A DNA stretch of 64,000 nucleotides from Halodurantibacterium flavum. Lineage in GTDB: Bacteria; Pseudomonadota; Alphaproteobacteria; Rhodobacterales; Rhodobacteraceae. Positions 1 through 8,529 of the stretch are shown here, in pieces; the first letter of the stretch is position 1, and each line of letters opens with the position of its first letter. The stretch lies in assembly GCF_042681825.1 (NCBI RefSeq), contig NZ_JBHUGH010000006.1:186001-250000 (forward strand), read 5' to 3'. Made by a program: the position numbers and the translations under genes. The notes beneath the pieces are model-generated. The model searched no databases, was not told the DNA's origin, and saw only the letters and a list, made by a program, of their open reading frames with translations.

Positions 1-252
1 GAATACGAACGCCTTCTGGTCACGCAGCAATTCGCGGAAGAGGCGCATCTTGCCGCCCTTGCGGCCCATGATCTGGCACAGGCGGGGGCGCGGCGGCAGG
101 CGCGCTTTCTCGCCGTCCATGTGCGGCCGACGCTTGCGGAACGCGCGCTTTATCCGCGCCGCTGGGTGATCCTCGGAACGGCGGGGCTCTTGCTCATGGC
201 GTTCTGGGCGATGGGGGTGCTGGTTTACTACAGCATCCGCGACAGGCGCTGA
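1..252 (+). CDS. Capsule polysaccharide export inner-membrane protein, KpsE/CtrB-like (C-terminal fragment)
   Basis: The window opens inside this reading frame; only the last 83 residues are present. They hold a coiled-coil-like stretch rich in Ala, Glu and Gln, then the motif ERALYPRRW, one hydrophobic membrane segment (about residues 59-77) and a short positively charged tail ending IRDRR. This layout matches the C-terminus of KpsE/CtrB/BexC polysaccharide co-polymerases, which span the periplasm and connect the ABC exporter to the outer-membrane channel. The stop codon is 2 bases before the ATG of the next gene, a KpsT-type ATPase, which supports one operon. The rest of the capsule operon lies to the left of the window. 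Confidence 0.7.
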   Translation, partial: EYERLLVTQQFAEEAHLAALAAHDLAQAGARRQARFLAVHVRPTLAERALYPRRWVILGTAGLLLMAFWAMGVLVYYSIRDRR

Positions 253-254
253 CG

Positions 255-914
255 ATGATCCGGCTCGAACATCTCTGCAAGCGTTTCGTCACGGGGGGCG
301 TCCTGCGGGTGGTGGCGGACGGGATCAACCTGACCCTGCCGCCACGGCGTGCCATTGCGCTGCTGGGCCGGAACGGCGCCGGCAAGTCGAGCCTCATGCG
401 GATGATCGCCGGCACCATGGCGCCGACATCCGGCCGGGTGCATGTGACGGGCAGCGTGTCATGGCCGGTCGGCTTTGCCGGCCATTTCCACCCCGAGATG
501 ACGGGCGCGCAGACCGCACGCTTCGTCGCCCGGACATCGGGCGTCGACACCGACATGCTGCAGGATATCGTGGGCGACCTCGCGGGGCTCGGGCCGCATT
601 ACACCCTGCCGGTCGGCAGCTATTCCGCCGGGATGAAGGCGCGGCTCGCCTTCGCGCTCAGCATGGGCATCCATTTCGACACCTATCTGGTGGATGAGGT
701 CACAAGCGTCGGCGATGCCGCCTTTCGCGAGAAAAGCCAGGCGCTGCTGCTCGAACGGCTGAAGCATAGCGGTGCCATCGTGGTCAGCCATTCGATGCCT
801 GTGTTACGCGGGCTCTGCACCATGGGCGCCGTGCTGGAGGCCGGGCGCCTCACGCTCTACGACGACCTGGAAGAGGCGATCGCCCTCCACATGCGCCAGA
901 TGGCGGCCGGTTAA
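255..914 (+). CDS. kpsT: Capsule polysaccharide ABC exporter ATP-binding protein (KpsT-like)
   Basis: This 219-residue ATPase has Walker A GRNGAGKS (residues 38-45), a degenerate signature YSAGMKAR, Walker B TYLVDEV and a switch histidine in VVSHS. The short length, the YSAGM signature and the DEVTSVGDAAF stretch are typical of the KpsT/BexA/CtrD branch that energises export of lipid-linked capsular polysaccharide across the inner membrane. It follows the KpsE-like gene by 2 bases. The KpsM permease is not visible and should lie upstream. No gene follows in the same direction; tyrS converges on it. Confidence 0.88.
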   Translation: MIRLEHLCKRFVTGGVLRVVADGINLTLPPRRAIALLGRNGAGKSSLMRMIAGTMAPTSGRVHVTGSVSWPVGFAGHFHPEMTGAQTARFVARTSGVDTDMLQDIVGDLAGLGPHYTLPVGSYSAGMKARLAFALSMGIHFDTYLVDEVTSVGDAAFREKSQALLLERLKHSGAIVVSHSMPVLRGLCTMGAVLEAGRLTLYDDLEEAIALHMRQMAAG

Positions 915-1151
915 GGCGGTGGCATGGACAAATGGACGTGCAGACCTGAGCACCCGCCCCGCCGGAGTATCGCGCAGGGAAGACCGCTCTCGTGCGGGAG
1001 TTCGGACCATGCCACTGGTGCAGCCACGATCGGCCGGGGCGGCCCCGCCGACTGTCCGGCACAGGGTTACCCGTCGGCGCGCCTGCCCAAAATCTGCACT
1101 TGCGGTGACGGCGAGAGCCTGTCCCGGTCAGACCCTCGCCGGAACCCGGCC

Positions 1152-2405
1152 TTACCCCGCCAGCACGACCAGCGCGTGGCGTTTCCTGCCGGCCGTCAGC
1201 TTCAGTGGTTCCGCCAGGTCGCTCGCCGCATAGAACCGGCCGGGGTCAGAGACATCGGCATCGTTCACCCGCGCGCCGCCCTCGGTGATCAGCCGCTTGG
1301 CGTCCTTGCCGGATTTCGCAAGGCCCGACCGCACGAAGAGCTGCGCAAGGCTGATGCCCTCGCCGACCTCGCCCGCGGTCAGCGCCAGCGTCGGCAGGTC
1401 ATCGCCCACGCCGCCCTTCTCGAACACCTCGCGCGCCGTCGCCTCGGCCGCAGCTGCCGCCTCGGCGCCATGACACATCGTCGTCACCTCATTCGCGAGG
1501 ATGATCTTGGCCGCGTTGATCTCGGCCCCGGCCAGCGCGCCCAGCCGTTCGCATTCCTCGACCGGAAGCTCGGTATAGTATTTCAGGAACCGGCCCACAT
1601 CGGCATCGGTCGTGTTGCGCCAGAACTGCCAGAACTCATAGGGGCTCAGCATGTCGGCATTCAGCCACATGGCGCCGCCTGCCGATTTCCCCATCTTTCG
1701 CCCGTCCGAGGTTGTCAGCAGCGGCGAGGTGAGCCCCCAGACCTCATGGTCGATCACCCGGCGCGTCAGGTCCACGCCGTTGACGATATTGCCCCACTGG
1801 TCCGACCCGCCCATCTGCAACAGGCAGCCATAGCGGCGGTTCAGTTCCAGGAAGTCATAGGCCTGCAGGATCATGTAGTTGAACTCGAGGAAGCTCAGCG
1901 ACTGCTCCCGGTCCAGCCGCGACTTGACCGATTCAAACGACAGCATCCGGTTCACGCTGAAATGCCGCCCGATATCCCGCAGGAATTCGAGGTAGTTCAG
2001 GTTGTCGAGCCATTCGGCATTGTTCAGCATGATCGCATCGGTCGCGCCCTCGCCGTAGCGGAGGTATTTCGCGAAGACCTGCTTCATGCCGGCGATGTTC
2101 TCGTCGATCTGGTCGGGCGTCAGCAGCGGGCGTTCATCGGACCGGAAGCTCGGGTCGCCCACCTTGGTGGTGCCGCCGCCCATCAGCGTGATCGGCTTGT
2201 GCCCGGTCTTTTGCAGCCAGCGCAGCATCATGATGTTGAGCAGATGGCCCACATGCAGCGACTTGGCCGTCGCGTCATAGCCGATATAGGCAGGAACGAC
2301 CCCCTTGACCAAAGCCTCGTCCAGCGCCTGATAATCGGTGCAGTCGGCAAGATAGCCGCGCTCGATCATCACACGCATGAAGTCTGATTTCGCATGGTAT
2401 GTCAT
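1152..2405 (-). CDS. tyrS: Tyrosine-tRNA ligase
   Basis: Charges tRNA-Tyr in the cytoplasm. The 417-residue protein has the class I HIGH-type motif HVGH (residues 51-54), the KMSKS-type loop KMGKS (237-241) and a C-terminal S4 RNA-binding domain (about 345-417, with LFVRSGLAKSGKDAKRL). The ATG is preceded by an AAGGGAAG ribosome site. It is divergent from anmK, with about 60 bases between the two starts, an arrangement common in Rhodobacterales. The 237 bases between its stop and kpsT contain no credible gene. Confidence 0.97.
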   Translation of the reverse strand: MTYHAKSDFMRVMIERGYLADCTDYQALDEALVKGVVPAYIGYDATAKSLHVGHLLNIMMLRWLQKTGHKPITLMGGGTTKVGDPSFRSDERPLLTPDQIDENIAGMKQVFAKYLRYGEGATDAIMLNNAEWLDNLNYLEFLRDIGRHFSVNRMLSFESVKSRLDREQSLSFLEFNYMILQAYDFLELNRRYGCLLQMGGSDQWGNIVNGVDLTRRVIDHEVWGLTSPLLTTSDGRKMGKSAGGAMWLNADMLSPYEFWQFWRNTTDADVGRFLKYYTELPVEECERLGALAGAEINAAKIILANEVTTMCHGAEAAAAAEATAREVFEKGGVGDDLPTLALTAGEVGEGISLAQLFVRSGLAKSGKDAKRLITEGGARVNDADVSDPGRFYAASDLAEPLKLTAGRKRHALVVLAG

Positions 2406-2465
2406 CGGGGTCTTCCCTTGGTTACGTGGGCATGTCTATAGCTTTCCACTTGGGGAAGGAAAAGC

Positions 2466-3554
2466 GTGATGACGGCGATCTGGGCATTGGGGGCGATGTC
2501 GGGCACCTCGCTCGACGGGGTGGACGCGGCGCTTTTGCGGACGGATGGCGAGCGGATCGAGGCGTTCGGCGAGACCGCCTATCGTCCCTATGCCGAGCCG
2601 GAGCGAGAGGTGATCCGCCGCGCCTTTGGTCTCTGGCCGGGCGAGGATGGCGTGGCCGAGGCGGCGGCGCTGGTCGAGGCGGCGCATGTCGCGGTGCTGG
2701 GGCCGCTTGCCGGTGGCGCCGATCTTCTGGGGTTTCACGGCCAGACGCTGGCCCATGATCCGGGCGGGCGCGGGACGCATCAGGCCGGGGACGGCGCCGA
2801 ACTGGCGCGGCGGCTGGGGCTGCCGGTCGCGTGGGATTTCCGCAGCGCCGATGTAGCGGCGGGCGGGCAGGGGGCGCCGCTCGCGCCCTTCTTCCACCAT
2901 GCCTGCGCGCGTTGGGCGGGGCTCGATCAGCCGGTGGCATTCCTGAATCTCGGCGGGGTGGGGAATGTCACATGGGTGGACCCTTCGCTGCCGCGACCCG
3001 AAGCGGCGGGCGCGCTGGTGGCGTTCGATACCGGGCCGGCCAATGCGCCGCTCAACGATCTGCTGCTTGCACGGCGCGGGGTGGCGCAGGACGATGGCGG
3101 GGCGCTCGCGCTGTCGGGACGGGCGGAGGACGGCGTCGTGCGTGCGTTTCTGCGCAACGACTGGCTGCTGCGCCCGCCGCCGAAATCGCTGGACCGTCAC
3201 TTTCCCGATCTGATGGAGGGGGTCGCGGGGTTGTCGGATGCCGATGCGGCGGCGACCCTTGTGGCGGCGGCTGCCGCCTGCGTCGCGGCATCCTTTGCGC
3301 ATATGCCGGCGCCGCCCAGGCGCCTCCTGGTCTGCGGCGGCGGCAGGCACAACCGCGCGATGATGGAGGGTATGGCCGCCGCCGCCCCCTGTCCCGTCGC
3401 ACCGGTCGAGAGCATCGGCCTGAACGGCGACATGCTGGAGGCACAGGCCTTTGCCTATCTCGCCGTGCGGGTGCAGCGCGGCTTGCCACTCTCGGCGCCG
3501 ATGACGACCGGGGTTCCGGCCCCGCTGCCCGGCGGGCGGATCAGCCTGCCCTGA
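2466..3554 (+). CDS. anmK: Anhydro-N-acetylmuramic acid kinase
   Basis: Phosphorylates and opens 1,6-anhydro-N-acetylmuramic acid released from peptidoglycan, feeding cell-wall recycling. The 362-residue ASKHA-fold kinase shows GAMSGTSLDGVDAALL near the N-terminus (phosphate loop), GFHGQTLAHDP, GVGNVTWV and FDTGPANAPLND. The start is either a GTG at the given coordinate or the ATG immediately after it; a GGGAAGGA ribosome site fits both. It is divergent from tyrS and convergent with the cupin gene, separated from it by hairpin repeats. Confidence 0.95.
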   Translation: MMTAIWALGAMSGTSLDGVDAALLRTDGERIEAFGETAYRPYAEPEREVIRRAFGLWPGEDGVAEAAALVEAAHVAVLGPLAGGADLLGFHGQTLAHDPGGRGTHQAGDGAELARRLGLPVAWDFRSADVAAGGQGAPLAPFFHHACARWAGLDQPVAFLNLGGVGNVTWVDPSLPRPEAAGALVAFDTGPANAPLNDLLLARRGVAQDDGGALALSGRAEDGVVRAFLRNDWLLRPPPKSLDRHFPDLMEGVAGLSDADAAATLVAAAAACVAASFAHMPAPPRRLLVCGGGRHNRAMMEGMAAAAPCPVAPVESIGLNGDMLEAQAFAYLAVRVQRGLPLSAPMTTGVPAPLPGGRISLP

Positions 3555-3572
3555 CACGGCTTCCGTCGCGTG

Positions 3573-3660
3573 CGTGGGCGCAGCCCGCATTGTGCCAATT
3601 AGCGCGCGCAAAGCCCGCATTATTTATCCACTTAGCGCGGGCAAAGCCCGCGCGGGGCCC
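3573..3660. repeat. Imperfect tandem hairpin repeat between convergent genes
   Basis: About three copies of a unit of roughly 28-33 bases are built round a GGGC-AAA-GCCC type stem-loop. The last copy is a perfect 8-bp stem, GCGCGGGC AAA GCCCGCGC, at 3635-3653. Copies are joined by AT-richer linkers (ATTATTTATCCACTTAGC type). It sits between the convergent anmK and cupin genes. It may act as a bidirectional terminator, although neither side has a clear T-run. Confidence 0.6.
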
Positions 3661-3701
3661 AACGGGACGAGATGCGTCAGCATCGAAAACCGGCGGGAGC
3701 G

Positions 3702-4127
3702 CTACGCCCCGATCTCGAAACCCGGCGGGGCAAGCTCGAATCCCTCGAACCGAAAGCCGGGTGACACCGTGCAGCCGACAAGAGTCCAGTCGCCGGTGGT
3801 CTCGGCCGCCTGCCAGTGATGCGGCGGGACGATGATCTGCGGCTCCTCGCCGGCCAGCAGATCCGGTCCCAGCCGATGCGCCAGCGCCGGGCCAGCGGCA
3901 TCGGCGGCGATCCGCAGCACCAGCGGCGCGCCAGCATAGAAATGCCAGATCTCGGTCGCGTCCACCCGGTGCCAGTGGCTGCGTTCGCCTGCGGCCAGCA
4001 GAAAATAGATGCAGGTGCCGCTGGGCCGCCCTTCGCCCCCGGCCATCCATGTCTGCCGGTACCAGCCGCCCTCGGGGTGGCGTTCCAGCCGCAGCCGTCC
4101 GATCAGGTCTTGCACCGTCATCCTCAC
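3702..4127 (-). CDS. Cupin domain protein (DUF985/cupin_5 type)
   Basis: A 141-residue single-domain cupin. It opens with LIGRLRLERHPEGGWYRQTW and has the metal-site style SHWHRVDATEIWHFY and a second strand pair PPHHWQ, all characteristic of the small DUF985 (cupin_5) family. The substrate is unknown. The ATG gives MRMTVQDL. It lies downstream of the eno terminator and is likely transcribed alone on the minus strand; anmK converges on its end. Confidence 0.8.
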   Translation of the reverse strand: MRMTVQDLIGRLRLERHPEGGWYRQTWMAGGEGRPSGTCIYFLLAAGERSHWHRVDATEIWHFYAGAPLVLRIAADAAGPALAHRLGPDLLAGEEPQIIVPPHHWQAAETTGDWTLVGCTVSPGFRFEGFELAPPGFEIGA

Positions 4128-4137
4128 CTCATAGGGG

Positions 4138-4162
4138 AAAAGGCCCGGGCAAAGCCGGGCCT
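4138..4162 (-). terminator. Rho-independent terminator of eno
   Basis: Read on the minus strand, AGGCCCGG CTTTGC CCGGGCCT forms an 8-bp stem followed by TTTTCCCC. It begins 5 bases past the eno stop codon. Confidence 0.8.
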
Positions 4163-4167
4163 CTTGT

Positions 4168-5442
4168 TCATTTCAGGACGCTGCGCCCGGCATATTCCGC
4201 CGTCTCGCCCAGCATTTCCTCGATGCGGATCAGCTGGTTGTATTTCGCCAGCCGGTCCGACCGCGAGAGGCTACCGGTCTTGATCTGGCCGCAGTTCGTC
4301 GCCACCGCCAGGTCCGCAATCGTCGCATCCTCGGTCTCGCCCGACCGGTGGCTCATGACACTGGTATAGCGCGCCCGGTCCGCCATGCGCACGGCGTCCA
4401 GCGTCTCGGTCAGGGTGCCGATCTGGTTCACCTTGACCAGCAGGCTGTTCGCGCAGCCCTTCTCGATCCCCTGCTTCAGACGCGTGGGGTTCGTCACGAA
4501 AAGATCGTCGCCCACCAGCTGCACCTTGTCGCCCAGACGTTCGGTCAGCATCTTCCAGCCGTCCCAGTCATCCTCGGAACAGCCATCCTCGATCGAGATG
4601 ATCGGATAGTCGGCGCAAAGTGCCGCAAGGTAGTCGACGTTCTCGGCCGCCGACAGCGTCTTGCCTTCGCCCGACAGGACATAGCTGCCGTTCTTGTAAT
4701 ACTCGGTCGCTGCACAATCGAGCGCGAGGTAGATGTCCTGCCCCGGCTTGTAGCCCGCCTTCTCGATGGCCTTCAGGATGAAATCCAGTGCGTCGCGGGT
4801 GCTCGACAGGTCGGGCGCAAAGCCGCCTTCGTCGCCGATGGCCGTGGAAAGGCCTGCCGCCGAAAGTTCCTTTTTCAGGGTGTGGAACACCTCCGACCCC
4901 ATCCGGACCGCCTCGCGGATGTTCTCCGCGGCGACCGGCATGATCATGAATTCCTGGATGTCGATCGGGTTGTCTGCATGTTCGCCGCCATTGATGATGT
5001 TCATCATCGGCACCGGCAGCATGCGGGCCGAGGTGCCGCCCACATAGCGGTAAAGCGGTTGCGCACAGGCATCCGCCGCCGCCTTGGCCACCGCCAGGGA
5101 CACGCCAAGGATCGCGTTGGCGCCCAGCCGGCCCTTGTTCGGGGTGCCGTCGATCTCGATCATCGTACGGTCGATGGCGACCTGCTCCGTCGCGTCATAG
5201 CCGACCAGCGCCTCGGCCAGTTCACCGTTCACCGCCTCGACCGCGGCCAGCACGCCCTTGCCCAGATAGCGGCCCTTGTCGCCGTCGCGCTTTTCGACCG
5301 CCTCATGCGCGCCGGTCGATGCGCCCGAAGGCACCGCCGCCCGGCCCATCGAGCCGTCTTCCAGGATCACGTCGACCTCGACCGTCGGGTTGCCCCGGCT
5401 GTCAAGGATCTCTCGGCCGATGATGTCGATAATCGTGCTCAT
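4168..5442 (-). CDS. eno: Enolase (phosphopyruvate hydratase)
   Basis: Interconverts 2-phosphoglycerate and phosphoenolpyruvate in glycolysis and gluconeogenesis. The 424-residue length is standard. Clear motifs are SGASTGAHEAVEKRD near the N-terminus, GDDLFVTNP (metal ligand and catalytic lysine region) and the signature SHRSGETEDATIADLA. Its ATG overlaps the stop of the upstream Fur-family gene by 4 bases (ATGA), so the two are translationally coupled. A strong terminator follows the stop. Confidence 0.98.
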   Translation of the reverse strand: MSTIIDIIGREILDSRGNPTVEVDVILEDGSMGRAAVPSGASTGAHEAVEKRDGDKGRYLGKGVLAAVEAVNGELAEALVGYDATEQVAIDRTMIEIDGTPNKGRLGANAILGVSLAVAKAAADACAQPLYRYVGGTSARMLPVPMMNIINGGEHADNPIDIQEFMIMPVAAENIREAVRMGSEVFHTLKKELSAAGLSTAIGDEGGFAPDLSSTRDALDFILKAIEKAGYKPGQDIYLALDCAATEYYKNGSYVLSGEGKTLSAAENVDYLAALCADYPIISIEDGCSEDDWDGWKMLTERLGDKVQLVGDDLFVTNPTRLKQGIEKGCANSLLVKVNQIGTLTETLDAVRMADRARYTSVMSHRSGETEDATIADLAVATNCGQIKTGSLSRSDRLAKYNQLIRIEEMLGETAEYAGRSVLK

Positions 5443-5858
5443 GTCTCGTCCTTCTTCAATGGCACGCCATAAAGCTCCAGCCGGTGTCCGGTAAGCCGGT
5501 AGCCGAGCCTGCGGGCAATGCGTTCCTGCAGCGCTTCGATATCGGGGTCGATGAATTCGATCACCGCCCCGGTGTTCAGGTCGATCAGGTGGTCGTGATG
5601 TTCGCGATGGGCGTCTTCATAGCGGGCGCGCCCGTCGCCGAATTCCAGCCGGTCCAGGATACCCTCTTCCTCAAAGAGTTTGACGGTGCGGTAGACGGTG
5701 GCGAGCGAGATCCGCGGGTCGATGGCGGATGCGCGGGAATAGAGCGCCTCCACATCGGGGTGATCCTCGGCCTCCTGCAGCACCTGCGCGATCACCCGAC
5801 GCTGGCCCGTCAGGCGAAGGCCCTTCGCTTCGCAGCGGCTGATGATGCTGTCCCTCAT
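5439..5858 (-). CDS. Fur/Mur family metal-dependent repressor
   Basis: A 139-residue Fur-family protein. An N-terminal winged helix (GLRLTGQRRVIAQVL; recognition region ISLATVYRTVKLFEEEG, about residues 51-67) is followed by a C-terminal dimerisation domain carrying HREHHDHLID. The two CxxC pairs that bind structural zinc in E. coli Fur are absent. In Rhodobacterales this form usually works as Mur or a Fur acting on manganese or iron uptake. It is cotranscribed with eno through a 4-base overlap. Which metal it senses cannot be told from sequence. Confidence 0.9.
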   Translation of the reverse strand: MRDSIISRCEAKGLRLTGQRRVIAQVLQEAEDHPDVEALYSRASAIDPRISLATVYRTVKLFEEEGILDRLEFGDGRARYEDAHREHHDHLIDLNTGAVIEFIDPDIEALQERIARRLGYRLTGHRLELYGVPLKKDET

Positions 5859-5978
5859 GCCGTCGTCCCGCCCGATCCTTCCGTCCCGGGTTCTAGGCGA
5901 TCCGGGCCGGAAGGGCCAGCGTTTTTGCGGGCTTGCGGCGGTATCCCGCGCCGGTATGCCAGGCGGTGGGCAGGCCGG

Positions 5979-7406
5979 TCAGGTCCCGCAGAAGGTCCGC
6001 CGCACGACCTGTTCCGGATAGGGTGCCGCGCGCCAGGTGTCATCGGCATCATAAGGCGTGCGGAGCGCCGCGTGCAGCTGGCGGAACGGCGCCAGATCGC
6101 CCGCGACGGCGGCGGCGATGATCTCTTCGACCCGGTGATTTCGCGGGATGATCGCCGGGTTGACCCGGGCCATCGCGGCCTGCGCCTCGGAGAGGCTGCG
6201 CCCCTCGGCGCTCAGCCGGTCATGCCAGCGGGTTTCCCAGTCGTCGTAAGAACCGCGGTCGAGGAATTCGTCACGCGCCGTGCCCTCGGCCAGCCCCCGG
6301 AAGGTGCGGGTGAAATCCGCCTGACCCAGCGCCATCCGCGTCAGCAAGAGGTCGATCAGTTCGCGGTCGCCGTCCCGGGCCGTCGCAAGGCCCAGCTTGG
6401 CCCGGAACCGTGACAGCCATTCGGCCTCATAGACATCGGCGAAACCGTGCACGATTTCCGTCGCCTCTTCCACCGCCGCGTCCCGTTCGCCCATCAGGGG
6501 CAAGAGGCAGGTCGCGAACTGCGCCATGTTCCAGACGGCGATCTGCGGCTGGTTCGCATAGGCATAGCGGCCCTGCTGGTCGATCGAGGAAAAGACCTTT
6601 TCGGGGTGATAGTCGTCCATGAAGGCGCAGGGGCCATAGTCGATCGTGATCCCGCCCACATGGCTGTTGTCGGTGTTCATCACGCCATGGATGAAGCCGA
6701 GCGCCATCCAATGCGCGACCAGCCGCGCCTGCGCTGCCACCGCCGCGCGCAACAGATCGGCAGGCGTCGCTGCGTCCGGGTAATGGCGGGCAATGGCATG
6801 GTCGGCCAGCAGGCGCAGCGCCTCCTCATCCTGGCGGACGGCAAAGAACTGAAAGGTGCCGACGCGCAGATGGCTGGGCGCAACCCGCGTCAGGATCGCG
6901 CCGGGCAGGGCGCCTTCGCGATAGACGGGTTCTCCGGTCGAGACGGCGGCAAGCGCGCGGGTCGTCGGAACCCCCAGCGCGTGCATCGCCTCGGAGAGCA
7001 GGTATTCCCGCAGCACGGGGCCAACCCATGCACGTCCGTCGCCCATGCGCGAAAAGGGCGTGCGACCCGACCCCTTGAGCTGCAGATCCCAGCGCGCGCC
7101 CTCGGGCGACAGGACCTCGCCCAGCAGGATCGCGCGTCCGTCGCCCAGTTGCGGGCTGAACCCGCCGAACTGATGGCCGGCATAGGCCTGCGCCAGCGGG
7201 GCCGCCCCGGGGGGCACCAGATTGCCCGCGAACATCGCGATGCCATCCGGCCCGCGCAGTTCCTCGGGGTTCAGCCCCATTTCCTGCGCGAGATCGTCGT
7301 TCAGCGCGATCAGCGCCGGCTCCGCCACGGGCACCGGGTCGAGCCGCGCGTAAAAGCGGTCGGGCAGCCGGGCATAGCTGTTGTCAAAGGGAATGTGCAG
7401 GGTCAT
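5979..7406 (-). CDS. selO: Protein adenylyltransferase SelO
   Basis: A pseudokinase-fold enzyme of the SelO/YdiU family that transfers AMP to Ser/Thr/Tyr of target proteins and protects against oxidative stress in studied relatives. Motifs: LQLKGSGRTPFSR, GVPTTRALAAVSTGE, the active-site MNTDN, and the DFG-like ITIDYGPCAFMDD. The chosen ATG (MTLHIPFDNSYARLP, 475 residues) is preceded by a GAGGAGGT ribosome site; the upstream in-frame ATG has none. The C-terminus ends RTFCGT, so a Cys sits third from the end. In eukaryotic SelO this position is selenocysteine; here it is an ordinary TGC codon. Confidence 0.93.
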   Translation of the reverse strand: MTLHIPFDNSYARLPDRFYARLDPVPVAEPALIALNDDLAQEMGLNPEELRGPDGIAMFAGNLVPPGAAPLAQAYAGHQFGGFSPQLGDGRAILLGEVLSPEGARWDLQLKGSGRTPFSRMGDGRAWVGPVLREYLLSEAMHALGVPTTRALAAVSTGEPVYREGALPGAILTRVAPSHLRVGTFQFFAVRQDEEALRLLADHAIARHYPDAATPADLLRAAVAAQARLVAHWMALGFIHGVMNTDNSHVGGITIDYGPCAFMDDYHPEKVFSSIDQQGRYAYANQPQIAVWNMAQFATCLLPLMGERDAAVEEATEIVHGFADVYEAEWLSRFRAKLGLATARDGDRELIDLLLTRMALGQADFTRTFRGLAEGTARDEFLDRGSYDDWETRWHDRLSAEGRSLSEAQAAMARVNPAIIPRNHRVEEIIAAAVAGDLAPFRQLHAALRTPYDADDTWRAAPYPEQVVRRTFCGT

Positions 7407-7466
7407 CAGACCTCCTCTCCCCATCGACATAGGGTCCCGGCCACGGAACCCAAGGGGCGCCAGGGA

Positions 7467-8408
7467 TCAGAGCCGCGCGATCCGTTCCGTCAGCAGCGCA
7501 AAGAACCCTTCGGCGTCGATCTCCCTGATCCAGAGCGCGTTTGGCGCGCGGCCCGACACGCCCCACCAGTCGGCCACGGTCATGCCGGTCGTGAACCGGC
7601 CTTCGGTCTCGATCTCGACATTGATGCGGCGGCCACTGAACAGATCTGGTCGGATCAGCCAGGCAACGGCGCAGGGGTCGTGCAGGGGGGCGCCTTCGGA
7701 CCCGTACTTTTCCTTGTCAAAGCGTTCAAAGAAATCGGTCCATTCCGCGACCATCCGCCCCGGCGCCGTGCCGAGCGCGCGGAACGCCTCGACCCGCGCA
7801 CGGTTCGTCAGCGCCTTGTGCGTCACATCGAGCGACATGACCGTGACCGGCGCGCCCGAGCCAAAGACGACCTGCGCCGCCTCGGGGTCCACATAGATGT
7901 TGAATTCGGCCGAGGGGGTGATGTTGCCCACCTCGAAATAGGCGCCGCCCATCAGCACGATTTCCTGCACACGGGGGATGATGTCGGGGGCGCGCTGGAA
8001 CGCGGTCGCGATGTTGGTAAGCGGCCCCACGGGCACCAGCGTCACCGTGCCCTCCGGTTCCTGCCGCAGCGTCTCGATGATGAAATCGACCGCGTGCCGG
8101 TCCTGCAGCGGCATGGTCGGGTCCGCCATCACGGGCCCGTCGAGCCCGGTCTTGCCATGCACATGCTCGGCCGTCACCAGCTTGCGCTTCAGTGGCGCCT
8201 CGCAGCCGGCAAAGACCTTGACGTCGGGCCGCCCGGCAAGTTCGCAGACGATGCGGGCGTTTTTCTGCGTCAGCGGCAGGGGCACGTTGCCCGCGACGGC
8301 GGTGATGCCCAGAAGCTCCACCTCTTCGGGGCCGCCGAGCGCCAGCAGGATGGCCACGGCATCGTCCTGGCCGGGGTCGGTGTCGATGATGATCTTGCGC
8401 GGGGTCAT
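7467..8408 (-). CDS. Inosine-uridine preferring nucleoside hydrolase family protein
   Basis: Hydrolyses the N-glycosidic bond of ribonucleosides (purine/pyrimidine salvage). The N-terminus has the calcium-binding signature IIIDTDPGQDDAVAIL, followed by GNVPL, a central LTNIA stretch, and the HDPCAVAWL motif that provides the C-terminal calcium and catalytic residues. The 313-residue length is typical. The ATG at 8408 is set by a GGAGAAG site; the open frame runs further upstream but that part overlaps the terminator of the next operon. Substrate preference is unknown. Confidence 0.92.
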   Translation of the reverse strand: MTPRKIIIDTDPGQDDAVAILLALGGPEEVELLGITAVAGNVPLPLTQKNARIVCELAGRPDVKVFAGCEAPLKRKLVTAEHVHGKTGLDGPVMADPTMPLQDRHAVDFIIETLRQEPEGTVTLVPVGPLTNIATAFQRAPDIIPRVQEIVLMGGAYFEVGNITPSAEFNIYVDPEAAQVVFGSGAPVTVMSLDVTHKALTNRARVEAFRALGTAPGRMVAEWTDFFERFDKEKYGSEGAPLHDPCAVAWLIRPDLFSGRRINVEIETEGRFTTGMTVADWWGVSGRAPNALWIREIDAEGFFALLTERIARL

Positions 8409-8485
8409 GTGCTTCTCCGGTCCGGGTCGGGCCGAGCAAACCGCAGGGGCAGGCGATTGTCCAGTGCCCGGACCTGCCCCGAATG

Positions 8486-8511
8486 AAAAAGGGCCCCAGC
8501 GGGGCCCTTTT
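8486..8511 (-). terminator. Rho-independent terminator of the iron-binding protein gene
   Basis: GGGCCCC AGC GGGGCCC forms a 7-bp GC stem, extended by flanking A/T runs that give a T-tract on the minus strand. It lies 19 bases past the stop of the gene at 8530. Confidence 0.85.
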
Positions 8512-8529
8512 CCGTTAGACGACAACGGC

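Noticed and set aside
924..2387. Long open frame antisense to tyrS
   Set aside because: It mirrors tyrS codons on the opposite strand, is rich in Arg/His/Gln and has no family features. GC-rich third positions create such shadow frames here, also antisense to selO, the RND gene, mmsA and uvrA.
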